This document shows positions 37,606-46,399 of a stretch of 64,000 nt of DNA, in pieces. The position numbers and the translations under genes are program-made. Source of the DNA: Streptantibioticus parmotrematis (GTDB lineage: Bacteria; Actinomycetota; Actinomycetes; Streptomycetales; Streptomycetaceae); NCBI RefSeq assembly GCF_019890615.1, contig NZ_JAINVZ010000006.1, positions 62,001-126,000 on the forward strand. The letters are read 5' to 3'. Positions within the stretch are counted from its first letter, which is position 1, and every line of letters begins with the position of its first letter. A model generated the notes under the pieces. The model saw only the letters and a list, made by a program, of their open reading frames with translations, was not told the DNA's origin and searched no databases.

Positions 37606-39417
37606 CTACGCGGGGCCCTCGGTGAAGTCCACCGGCAGCACCCGTTCCCCGGTGCGCACCCGCAGCCCCTCGCCCGTCAGGTACGAGGCCGCCCGCGCCG
37701 CCGGGTCGGCGAGCCTGCGCAGGTGGACCGCGCAGCCCAACAGCACCGGGTCCAGGACCCGGTGAGCGGCACCCAGGGCCTGCGCCGCCCGCGCCTCCAG
37801 CAGCGTCCCGTCACGCAGCCGCAGCAGGCAGCGGTCGGGGCCGAGGGCGGCCACCAGCACGTCGACGCCGGGCAGTTGGGCCGCCTTGCGCTCCAGCCAC
37901 TCCGCCGGCGGCAGTTCGGCGTCCACGACCGTGCGCGCCACCACCTCCGCCGAGTGGGCACGGCGCGGATGGGTGTCGAGGTCGGTGACGGCGAGGAAGC
38001 CGCGCGGTTCGTCCGGCGGTTCCGGGGCCACAGGCCTGCGTCGCACACCGACCGTCCCGTCGTCGAGCCGAAGTCCCGTCACGTCGTAGGCGACCGGAAC
38101 CGCCTGCCGCACCGGCCACGGCGCGGGCACGGGGCGCGGTCGCGGCGGGGCGTCCGGCACGGTGACGCCGCGGTGCGCCAGGAAACCGTAGATGTTCCGC
38201 CGCAGGATCTCGCCCGCCCTGCCGGGCGCGCCGAGCTGTGCCTCGGTGATCTCCCGCGCGCTGTCCGGCTTGTGGTGCTCGATGCCCTGCCGCACCTGCT
38301 CGAACAGGTCGCCGTCCGGGTCGAGCCGGGGCGTCCGAAGGGCGAACCGGGCGGCGGGGGAGACCGGGTCCAGCTCCGCGAGCCCGGTCGCGGCCAGCAG
38401 CGTCACGCGGTCCGCCGAGGACGCGTAGAAGGTGGTGCTGCCGTGGTCGCCGATGACCACGTCACAGGCGATCGTGGCGGCCCGCCACCCCTCCTGCGCG
38501 GGAACGAGCATCAGCCCCGCGTCCAGCGCGTCGGCCAGCCGGCCGCGCACCCCCAGCTCGCCCACCCGCGCCCAGACGTTCGGGTGCAGCACCGCGGCCA
38601 CCGCGTACTCGTCCACCGGCAGCGCGGTCACCAGCCGCAGCGGCAGATCGGGGCGGCTGCCGATCAGCGAGTGCTCACCCCAGGTGGAGTGCAGCACCAC
38701 CAGCTTGCGGTCGCCGCGCAGGCCGAGCGACCGGCGGTACTCGTCGCGGCGCGGCACGCTCGCCGTGATCCGGTCGAAGCACCAGTCGCCGACCACCACC
38801 GCGCGCGGCACCGCCCGCGGGCAGACGCTCGCCAGCCGCTGGACCTGCTCCTCGTGGGAGACGCCGATCACCGCGGGAACCACCTTGCCGAAGCGGGTCA
38901 GTTCACGCCGCGACAGCCCGGCCGGGGAGACCGCGTCCCCGGTGGTCTCGCGCACCAGGCGGTTGTAGCCCGCGCCGTGCGGCAGCACCATCAACGGCGC
39001 GCGCAGCCGGTGCATCGAGGCGTTCACCGTGCACGCGACGGCGAGGTCGAAGCGCTGCCGCACCGCCTCCCGCCACGGCAGCACCCGCGCGCCGACCGCC
39101 GTCAGGTACTCGTCGAGCCCGGCGGCGAAGGCCGAACCGGGATTGACGGTGTACGTGACCTCGACGTCGTCCTCGGGGCGCAGCAGGGTGAGCACGTCGA
39201 GCAGCCGGGTCGCCGAGGTCAGCGTGCGCACCACGCCCAGCACCCGGGCCTTCGGCCGCCAGGTGTCCCACCGCTCCGCGGTGGCACGCCGCCTGGCACC
39301 GCGCGACAGCAGGACCACGCCAACTCTCCGGTGAGTACGGTGACGCTCCGGGCCGGCGGGCCGCTCGTACGCATCCGGCGTCCCGGCCCCGGAGGAGGCC
39401 CCCGAGATGGTACTCAC
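37606..39417 (-). CDS. Putative GT-B-fold (CDP-glycerol glycerophosphotransferase-like) protein
   Basis: A 603-aa protein with a GT-B-like pattern over residues 40-430: an N-terminal Rossmann half (RVGVVLLSRG, KARVLGVVRTLTSATRLLDV) and a second half (KLVVLHSTWGEHSLIG, AAVLHPNVWARVGELG, IACDVVIGDHGSTTFYASSA). The GDHGSTTFYA and HPN elements resemble CDP-glycerol transferases used for teichoic-acid type polymers, but the similarity is weak and the C-terminal 170 residues are not recognisable. The GTG start overlaps the stop of the STAND regulator gene (GTGA), so both are co-transcribed. Function is not sure. Confidence 0.55.
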   Translation of the reverse strand: MSTISGASSGAGTPDAYERPAGPERHRTHRRVGVVLLSRGARRRATAERWDTWRPKARVLGVVRTLTSATRLLDVLTLLRPEDDVEVTYTVNPGSAFAAGLDEYLTAVGARVLPWREAVRQRFDLAVACTVNASMHRLRAPLMVLPHGAGYNRLVRETTGDAVSPAGLSRRELTRFGKVVPAVIGVSHEEQVQRLASVCPRAVPRAVVVGDWCFDRITASVPRRDEYRRSLGLRGDRKLVVLHSTWGEHSLIGSRPDLPLRLVTALPVDEYAVAAVLHPNVWARVGELGVRGRLADALDAGLMLVPAQEGWRAATIACDVVIGDHGSTTFYASSADRVTLLAATGLAELDPVSPAARFALRTPRLDPDGDLFEQVRQGIEHHKPDSAREITEAQLGAPGRAGEILRRNIYGFLAHRGVTVPDAPPRPRPVPAPWPVRQAVPVAYDVTGLRLDDGTVGVRRRPVAPEPPDEPRGFLAVTDLDTHPRRAHSAEVVARTVVDAELPPAEWLERKAAQLPGVDVLVAALGPDRCLLRLRDGTLLEARAAQALGAAHRVLDPVLLGCAVHLRRLADPAARAASYLTGEGLRVRTGERVLPVDFTEGPA

Positions 39418-41522
39418 GAGCCGCCCCCGCCGGGCGCGACGGGGGCGGCCGGATCCGGGCCCGCCACGCCCATGCTGCGCCGCAGCTCCTCGGTCTTGGC
39501 CAGGCAGGCGTCCCGCAGCCGTTCGTCGCGCACGTCCCCGGCCAGGGCTCCGGTGAGCGCGAGCGCCTCGTCGAGCTTGGCGTACTGCTTGCGCGCGTGG
39601 GCCCGCACCGCGGCGTCCACCGCGCAGGTCACCGCCTGGTCCGGGTGGCCCATCGCCTGGTGCGCCCGGGCGCGCACCAGCGCGACCCGCATCCGCATCG
39701 CGTCGCCGGCCGGGGCCCCGTCCAGCGCCGCGTCCAGCACTTCCAGCGCCTGCCGGGGCCGTCCGGCGGCCACCAGCGCCTGGGCCACGTTGTAGCTCTG
39801 CACGGCGACGCCGTGGCGGTCGCCCTCGTTGGCCCGCAGCGCCCGGGTGAAGAGTCCGACGGCCGCCTCGTGGTCGTCGCGCGCGCGGCACAGCAGGCCC
39901 CGGGTCTCCCAGATCACGCCGTGCAGCCGGGGGTCGGCGACCACGCCCAGCAGCTCCTGCGCCCGGTCCAGTTCGGCGTGCGCCTCGTCGTAGTCGCCCA
40001 ACTCGTAGTACGCGCGGGCGAGTTGGTTGCGCATGCGGATCTCGGCGTCCGTGCGGGCCTCCCACTGGGCGGCGGCGACGCCCAGCCGGTGCGCCTCGAT
40101 CCAGTCGCCGTAGTGCTTGCGACTGTGGTAGAGCGCCCACAGCGACTCGCACAGCCGCCACACGGCGTCGTGCCATCCGCGTGCGTGGGCCAGCCGCATG
40201 ACCGCCAGCAGGTTGTCGCGTTCGGCGTCCAGCCAGTCGAGCGCCTGCCCGCCGCTGGTGAACGGGCTGACGCCGTCCGGCGGCGGTTGCAGCCGCATCC
40301 GGTCGCCCAGCACCAGCCGGTCGGCGTGCCCGGCGGCGTTCAGGTAGAAGACGACGAAGAGGCGCGACGTGGCGTCCCCGCGCTCTTGCGGCTCGCCCGC
40401 CGTGGCGTACGCGCGGGCGTGGGCGCGTACGACGTCGTGCAGCCGGAACCTGCGCGGCAGAGCGTCCGCCTCCGCGTCGTCGCTCGGGACGCTGCGCTCG
40501 TGCGGCGCGGCGAGATTCGACGTCAGCAGTTCACCGAGGCCCGCGTCGAACCCCCGCGCCCCGGCGGCGCCGACCGCGGCGGCGGTGAAGGACGTGCCGG
40601 GGAAACAGCCCAGCACCCGGTACAACTCCCTCGCCGGTTCCGAGAACCCCGCCACCACCTGGTCGAACACGACCCCCACGGTGTCGTGCCCGCCGCCGCG
40701 GCCCAGCCATCCGGCCTCGTCGCCCAGCGTGCGCACGACGTCGTCGAGCGACAGGTGGGGCCGCTCCAGCACCTGGGTGCCTGCGGCGCGCATGGCCAGC
40801 GGCAGCCCGCCGCAGAACCTCCACAACTCGACCGCCTGCCGCTGCTCCGCGTTCTCCAGCCAGCAGCGCACCAGTTGCACACCGGCCGTCTCGTCCAGGG
40901 GCTCGACGACGACCTCGGCCGCGCCGTCCAGCAACAGGGAGGGCAGCCTGCGACGGCTGCACACCACGAGGTGACCGCCGCCGGGGATCAGCGGGCGGAC
41001 CTCGGGGGCTTACCGGACGTTGTCGACCACCACGAGCAGCCGCAGCCCCCTCGTCACCGTGCGGAACAGCGCCGACCGGCCGGAGACCGTGGCGGGCAGG
41101 AAAGCCGCGTGCACCCCGAGGGCGGCGAGGAAGTCACCCAGCACGGCGCCGACGTCCACGACTCCGTCCCGCCGCCCGTCCTCCAGGTTGGCGTACAACT
41201 GCCCGTCCGGGAAACGGTCCGCCACCGCGTCCGCCCACTCGGCGATCAGCCGGGTCTTGCCGACACCGCCCATCCCGGAGACCGTCACCAGGTTGGCGAA
41301 GGTCAACGCCCTTGTGAGCCGGTCGAGTTCGCGCTTGCGGTTGACGAACGTGCCGATCCGCGAGGGCAACTGGCGTGGCGGCGGGGGACGGTGGTCCTCT
41401 GCCTGATGGATCGTCAGTCCTTCGATGCGCTCGGCCTGGAGCACGGTGCCGTGCACCGAGGCGTGACCGTCCAGACTGTTGCGCGTCGCATGCCGACCGT
41501 CCGGTCCGCTCTGCCCGTCCAC
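39414..41522 (-). pseudogene. STAND (NB-ARC/TPR) regulator interrupted by an in-frame TAA
   Basis: GTG 41522 (after GGAGGGGG) opens a frame with an N-terminal glycine-rich motif (VHGTVLQAERIEGLTIHQ, about 23-40), the NB-ARC P-loop GMGGVGKTRL at 83-92 and VVVDNVR. There TAA (41012-41010) stops it at codon 171. In the same frame APEVRPLIPGGGHLVVCSRR continues with the expected NB-ARC and winged-helix region, then TPR repeats to the stop at 39414 (703 codons in all). The rest is well kept, so this is a recent nonsense mutation, a sequencing error, or a gene expressed as two pieces. Such proteins (AfsR-like without a SARP domain) control transcription or defence in Streptomyces. Confidence 0.75.
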
Positions 41523-41756
41523 CCCGGTCCCCCTCCCGCCGTGACCGGTGCCCCGGCCGGCTCCACTTCGGGGACCAGCGTATGGCCTGCCCGCGACGGA
41601 GAGACGCCAACAAGGTGGCGTGTTGGGCGGCCCGGTGGCGAGCCGCTCCGCGAGCCGGGACAACACGCGGACCCGTACGATGTGTTGTGCCGACGAGACG
41701 TCGGCCGACGAGGCCACGGCGTGACGGAAGTGGGGACCGGGGATGGGGGCGGCGGT

Positions 41757-42515
41757 ATGAGGGCCAAGCGGGCGGACACCTCCGATCCGTGGTTCCACCG
41801 GCATCCGGCCGAGTCCCCGGCCGTGCGGCTCGTGTGCTGCCCGCACGCGGGCGGGACCGCCGCCGCCTACGTCGGCTGGCCGCAGCGGCTGCCGCGTCAC
41901 GTCGAGACGCTGGCCGTGCAGTATCCCGGCCGGCAGAACCGCTTCCACGAGCCGTGCGCCGCGTCGATGGACGAGCTGGCCGACGCGCTGGCGATCGCCC
42001 TCAAACCCCATCTGGGGCTGCCGCTCGTGCTGTTCGGCCACAGCATGGGCTCGGCCGTCGCCTACGAGGTCGCGGTACGGCTGGAGCGCGAGGGAGCCGA
42101 CGTGGCCCGGCTGCTGGTCTCCGGGCGCGGCGCACCGCACCGCGCGTACGCCACCGCGCGGCTGCCCGGACTCGACGACGCCTCGCTCCTGGAGAACGTA
42201 CGGCGCCTGGCCGGGCCGGAGGCCGCCGTCTACGACCACCCCGAACTGCGCGACGTGCTGATGCCGCCGCTGCGCGCCGACTACCGGCTGCTGGACGCCT
42301 ACCAGCCCGCCGCCGTCCCGGCCGTGCTGCGCGCCCCGGTCGCGGCGTTCGGCGGCGACGCCGACCCGGCCTGCCCGGTCGACGAACTGGACACCTGGGC
42401 CGACGTCAGCGGCTCGCCGTTGCGCAAGCGCCTCTTCCCCGGCGGCCACTTCTACCTGCGCGACCACGAGGACGCGTTGCTGGACGACGTGGCGCGGCTG
42501 CTGCCCCAGCCCTGA
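41757..42515 (+). CDS. Type II thioesterase (alpha/beta-hydrolase)
   Basis: A 252-aa stand-alone thioesterase of the type that removes wrong acyl groups from polyketide or peptide synthetases. Seen: RLVCCPHAGGTAAAYVGWPQ, AVQYPGRQNRFHEP, the nucleophile GHSMGSAVAYE near residue 97, GGDADPACPVDEL (Asp), and PGGHFYLRDH (His). ATG 41757 has GGGGG upstream. No PKS or NRPS gene lies in the window, so it is an orphan here; it either serves a distant cluster or another thioester. It is divergent from the broken STAND gene. Confidence 0.88.
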   Translation: MRAKRADTSDPWFHRHPAESPAVRLVCCPHAGGTAAAYVGWPQRLPRHVETLAVQYPGRQNRFHEPCAASMDELADALAIALKPHLGLPLVLFGHSMGSAVAYEVAVRLEREGADVARLLVSGRGAPHRAYATARLPGLDDASLLENVRRLAGPEAAVYDHPELRDVLMPPLRADYRLLDAYQPAAVPAVLRAPVAAFGGDADPACPVDELDTWADVSGSPLRKRLFPGGHFYLRDHEDALLDDVARLLPQP

Positions 42516-42624
42516 AATCCCCTGCCCGGAACGCCACTTACTGTCGCGTAACGCTGCGCACAGGGTGACCGCCCGGGATACTGGGCGCCCTGAGCCGGGG
42601 ACACGGTACGGGGGGAGGCTCGGG

Positions 42625-44175
42625 ATGAGCGACGACGCGCCGCGCGACGGGGCGGCCGAGGACGACGGGACACGCCTGCTCGCGGGCCGGTACGCGCTGG
42701 GGGAGTGTCTTGGCAGCGGCGGCATGGGCACCGTCTGGCGTGCCGAGGACCGGACGCTGGAGCGCGAGGTCGCCGTCAAGGAGATCACCGTCGGCGCCCT
42801 CGCCGATGAGCAACTGGCCGTGCTGCACGTGCGGTTGCGGCAGGAGGCCAGGGCGGCGGCCCGTATCAGCCACCCCGGCGTCGTCACCGTGCACGACGTC
42901 CTGGAGGAGGACGGCCGCCCCTGGATCGTCATGGAACTGGTCGACGGGCGCTCCCTGGAGGAGGTGCTCGCCACCGAGGGCACCCTGCTGCCCCGCGACG
43001 CCGCCCGCGTCGGCGCCGACCTGGTCGCCACCTTGCGCAGCGCGCACCGGGCGGGCGTGCTGCACCGGGACGTCAAACCCGCCAACGTGCTGCTGGAGCG
43101 CGGCGGCAGGACCGTGCTGACCGACTTCGGCATCGCCGTGGTCGACGGCCTCCAGGGCGGACTGACCCGCAGCGGTGACATCGTGGGATCGCCCGACTAC
43201 CTCGCCCCGGAGCGCGCCACGGGTCACCGCCCCGGCCCCGCCTCCGACCTGTGGTCGCTGGGCGCCACCCTCTACGCGGCCGTCGAAGGACGCTCACCGT
43301 TCCGTCGCACCTCGACGATGGGCACCCTGCACGCCCTCGTCTCCGAGCCGCTGCCGCCCGCGCGTGACGCCGGAGCGCTCGCGCCGGTCCTCGAAGCGCT
43401 GCTGCGCAAGGACCCCGACCAACGGCCTACCGCGGAACGGACGCAGCGCATGCTGGAGGACGTGGCGAACGGCCGCCCACCGCGCGGCGTCACCCCCGTC
43501 CACCCGCCCACCGAGGTCGTCACCCCGCAGCCCCCGCTGGCCGGGCACGGCTTCGCGCACCAGCCGACGCAAGTCGCACCGGCCCGCCCGCCGTCCACCG
43601 TCCCGATCGCCTACCCGGGCGCCCACGAGCCGCCGCGCCGCGGACGGACCGGACTGCTGGTCGGCGCGACCGCCGTGGCCGCCGCGCTGCTGGGCGGCGG
43701 CGTCGCGGCGGCCGTGCTGCTCGGGGCGTCGCACCACCACGCCGTCCGCGCCGAGGTGCGCCCGGGGACCGGCGGCACCGTCGTCCCGAGCACCCCGGCC
43801 CCCGCCGTCCCGTCGAGCCTCCCGTCCGCGCCCGTCCAGCCACCCGCGGCCACCCCGCCCGCGCCCACGCAGGCCGCCGCCGCGCCGGACGAGGTGGTGC
43901 AGGCCTACTACACGGCCATCAACTCCGGTGACTACCAGGACGCGTGGGAGCTGGGCGGGGACAACATCCAGGACGGCTCGTACGACTCGTTCGTCTCCGG
44001 GTTCGCGGAGACCGCCACCGACTCGGTGGACGTCGAGTCGGTGGACGGCGACCAGGTCACCGTCCAGCTCGACGCCGAGCAGACGGACGGCAGCCACGAG
44101 TACTTCGCGGGCACCTACACCGTGCGCGGCGGTGTCATCACCGGCGCCGACATCACACCGCTGTCGGACGGCTGA
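42625..44175 (+). CDS. Membrane Ser/Thr protein kinase (PknB-like) without PASTA repeats
   Basis: A 516-aa eukaryotic-type kinase. The N-terminal kinase domain (about 22-280) has GSGGMG (30-35), catalytic lysine K52 in REVAVKE, HRDVKPAN (147-154), DFG (167-169) and GSPDYLAPE. A Pro-rich linker follows, then one membrane helix at about 342-367 and an outer Pro-rich segment. The last 90 residues (VVQAYYTAINSGDYQDAWEL) look like an NTF2-fold sensor domain rather than PASTA. ATG 42625 follows GGGGGAGG. The 3' end overlaps the convergent monooxygenase gene by 23 bases. Confidence 0.9.
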   Translation: MSDDAPRDGAAEDDGTRLLAGRYALGECLGSGGMGTVWRAEDRTLEREVAVKEITVGALADEQLAVLHVRLRQEARAAARISHPGVVTVHDVLEEDGRPWIVMELVDGRSLEEVLATEGTLLPRDAARVGADLVATLRSAHRAGVLHRDVKPANVLLERGGRTVLTDFGIAVVDGLQGGLTRSGDIVGSPDYLAPERATGHRPGPASDLWSLGATLYAAVEGRSPFRRTSTMGTLHALVSEPLPPARDAGALAPVLEALLRKDPDQRPTAERTQRMLEDVANGRPPRGVTPVHPPTEVVTPQPPLAGHGFAHQPTQVAPARPPSTVPIAYPGAHEPPRRGRTGLLVGATAVAAALLGGGVAAAVLLGASHHHAVRAEVRPGTGGTVVPSTPAPAVPSSLPSAPVQPPAATPPAPTQAAAAPDEVVQAYYTAINSGDYQDAWELGGDNIQDGSYDSFVSGFAETATDSVDVESVDGDQVTVQLDAEQTDGSHEYFAGTYTVRGGVITGADITPLSDG

Positions 44176-45739
44176 CCGACTCGGCCGTCGCCACCCACTT
44201 GCCGAGCGCCTCCGCCATCGCGCCCGGGTCCGCGGCCGCCGTCGCGTGCGCCACGTAGCCGTCCGGCCGCACCAGCGCCGCGCCCGCAGACGCCCATGCC
44301 CCCTCGCGCGGCAGCGCCCGCCGCACCGCGACGCGCTCGCAGGCCAGGTCCGCGAACGCGCCGTCCGGCGTGAAGTCCGCGAGCAGGAAGCGGTCGACCC
44401 GCAACGCCCGCAGCAGCCGGTCGTCCCCGCTCCCGCCCGGTCCGCCGCCGGGCACCGGCCGCAGCGCGAGGTCCGGCGCGCGGGTACCGGCCAGCGGGTG
44501 CGCGCCGTCGGGCTGCGGGTAGTCCAGGCCCAGGCCGGACAACCAGCCGGTGAGTTCGCGCGCGGTGTCGCCGCCCCGGGCGATCAGGTCCGCGAACAGC
44601 TCCCGCAGCGCCGCGCCGGAGGGGGAGAAGTCGTGCATCAGGGCGCCCTGCGCCAGGGTGTTGGCGGCCAGGCGCTCGGCCACCCGGCGGCGTTCGTGCT
44701 CGTAGCCCAGCTCGCCGTGGGTCAGCGCGGGCGTCGCCCAGCCCCGGATCTCGGCGGCCAGCTTCCAGGCGAGGTTGGCGGCGTCCTGGAGGCCGACGTT
44801 GAGGCCCTGCCCGCCGGCCGGGAGGTGGACGTGCGCGGCGTCGCCCGCCAGATGCACCCGGCCCACCCGGTAGCGGGACGCGTGCCGCGTGACGTCGGTG
44901 GACCGGGTCAGCCAACTCACCGACCGCAGGCCGAAGTCGTGGCCCACGACGCGCCGCATCGCCGCCCGCAGCCCCTCCGGCGTCAACGGCTGCGCGCGCC
45001 GTTCCCTGATCGTCTCCGGGTCCAGCCGGGTGTCGGCCGCCTCGGTGCCGAAGACCCGGTAGCCGCCGTCCGGCAGCGGTATGACGCTGACCGAGCCGGT
45101 CGCGGCGAACCACTGATGGCTGATCCCCTCCGGCGGCCGGTCCAGTTCCACGTCGGCGCCGAAGCCCAGGGCCGAGGGAGGAGAGCCGGGGAAGTCCACC
45201 TCCGCCAGCCGCCGCACCACGCTGTGCGCGCCGTCGGCGCCCACCAGGTGTGCCACCTCGCGCACGGTCCCGTCGCCGAGCCGTACCCGCACCCCGTCCT
45301 CGTGCTGCTCGAACCCGGTGACCTCGCACCCGCGGCGCACCGGCACCCCGCGCTCGCGCAGGTGCGCCTCCAGCAGCCGTTCGGTGCGTGCCTGCGGGAT
45401 CAACAGCACGAACGGATAAGGGGTGTCGAGACCCGCGTAGTCCAGCAGGCTCGGCAGCAGGGCGAAGTGGGTCCGCGAGGCCGTGCGCCCCCGCGCCAGC
45501 AGTTCCTCGGAGAACCGCCCGCCGCTCGGCGTCGTCAGCACCTCCAGGGTCTCCAGGGTGCGCGGGTGCATCACGGTGGCCTTGGAGTGCTCGCTCGGCA
45601 CGGTCGCGCGCTCGAAGACCTCGACCGGCACGCCCGCCGCGTCGAGGAAGGCGGCGACGGCCAGTCCGACCGGACCGCCACCGGCGATCGCGACCGCCAA
45701 CTCGCCTGTGTTGCCGTGCTGTTCGCCTAACGATGTCAT
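44153..45739 (-). CDS. FAD-dependent aromatic monooxygenase (class A flavoprotein)
   Basis: A 528-aa flavin hydroxylase. It has the three family motifs: Rossmann AIAGGGPVGLAVAAF near residue 17, VGADGAHSVVR (DG motif) near 165, and HLAGDAAHVHLPAGGQGLN (GD motif) near 295, followed by a thioredoxin-like C-terminal domain. Family members hydroxylate phenols, polyketides or rifamycin-type antibiotics using NADPH and oxygen. It is divergent from a MarR regulator, a common arrangement for detoxification of aromatic compounds. The substrate cannot be read from sequence. Confidence 0.88.
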   Translation of the reverse strand: MTSLGEQHGNTGELAVAIAGGGPVGLAVAAFLDAAGVPVEVFERATVPSEHSKATVMHPRTLETLEVLTTPSGGRFSEELLARGRTASRTHFALLPSLLDYAGLDTPYPFVLLIPQARTERLLEAHLRERGVPVRRGCEVTGFEQHEDGVRVRLGDGTVREVAHLVGADGAHSVVRRLAEVDFPGSPPSALGFGADVELDRPPEGISHQWFAATGSVSVIPLPDGGYRVFGTEAADTRLDPETIRERRAQPLTPEGLRAAMRRVVGHDFGLRSVSWLTRSTDVTRHASRYRVGRVHLAGDAAHVHLPAGGQGLNVGLQDAANLAWKLAAEIRGWATPALTHGELGYEHERRRVAERLAANTLAQGALMHDFSPSGAALRELFADLIARGGDTARELTGWLSGLGLDYPQPDGAHPLAGTRAPDLALRPVPGGGPGGSGDDRLLRALRVDRFLLADFTPDGAFADLACERVAVRRALPREGAWASAGAALVRPDGYVAHATAAADPGAMAEALGKWVATAESVSRPTAV

Positions 45740-45768
45740 GGGACGCAGTCCTTCCCTCAGTTCTTTTG

Positions 45769-45787
45769 ACGTTAAGATAATGAACGT
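45769..45787. promoter_or_regulatory. Candidate MarR operator between the monooxygenase and marR genes
   Basis: ACGTT and AACGT are inverted around AAGATAATG, inside an AT-rich patch (TTGACGTTAAGATAATGAAC). It occupies the middle of the 93-base divergent promoter region, where a MarR dimer would block both genes. Confidence 0.5.
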
Positions 45788-45832
45788 TGAGACAGTCCGG
45801 TAGTCCGCCTCCCCGTCACCCTGGAGTGGTTC

Positions 45833-46363
45833 GTGTCACAGCAGCAGCCCGCCGCCGACTACGTCGACCGGCTCACCGAGGTCATGACCGGTCTGCACAC
45901 CGACGCGCAACTCCAGGCCAAGGCGCTGGCCTACCGGCTGCGCCGGGTCGCGCACCGCCTGGAGACCGAGATGCGGCGCGAACTGGCGCCGCACGGAATC
46001 GAGTTGTGGGAATTGGAGCTGCTGGCCTGCCTGCGCCGCGCCCCCGGCCACCGGCTCACCGCCGGCGAGCTGACCGGCCACCTCCAGCTCACCTCCGGCG
46101 CGGTCACCAACCGTGTGGGGCGGCTGGAGGCCAAGGGCTGGCTGACCCGCACCCTGCACCCGGGCGACCGCCGCTCGGTGCTGGTCGCGCTCACCGCCGA
46201 GGGACGCGAGCGCGCGGAGCGGGTGTTCGCCACGAAGACCGACACCGAGACCCGGCTGCTGTCCACTCTCCCCCCGGACCGCCAGCGCACCCTCAACGAC
46301 GAACTGCGCACGCTGCTGCTGGAGTTGGAGGGCCCGGACGGCGAGGCCTCCGACCACGGCTGA
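45833..46363 (+). CDS. MarR-family regulator of the divergent monooxygenase
   Basis: A 176-aa MarR protein with the winged helix at about 55-125: IELWELELLACLRRAPGHRL, then TAGELTGHLQLTSGAVTNRV, GRLEAKGWLTRTLHPGDRRS and VLVALTAEGRERAE (the DxRS wing). GTG 45833 follows GGAG. Being divergent from the FAD monooxygenase, it is its likely repressor, relieved by a phenolic or other lipophilic ligand. Confidence 0.88.
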   Translation: MSQQQPAADYVDRLTEVMTGLHTDAQLQAKALAYRLRRVAHRLETEMRRELAPHGIELWELELLACLRRAPGHRLTAGELTGHLQLTSGAVTNRVGRLEAKGWLTRTLHPGDRRSVLVALTAEGRERAERVFATKTDTETRLLSTLPPDRQRTLNDELRTLLLELEGPDGEASDHG

Positions 46364-46399
46364 CCCGGGACCCCCGATGACGCCTTCCCCGATGCCGCC

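Noticed and set aside
39597-42515. A 972-codon open frame on the plus strand through the STAND gene
   Set aside because: Only its last 252 codons, from ATG 41757, look like protein (the thioesterase). The rest is antisense to the NB-ARC/TPR gene.
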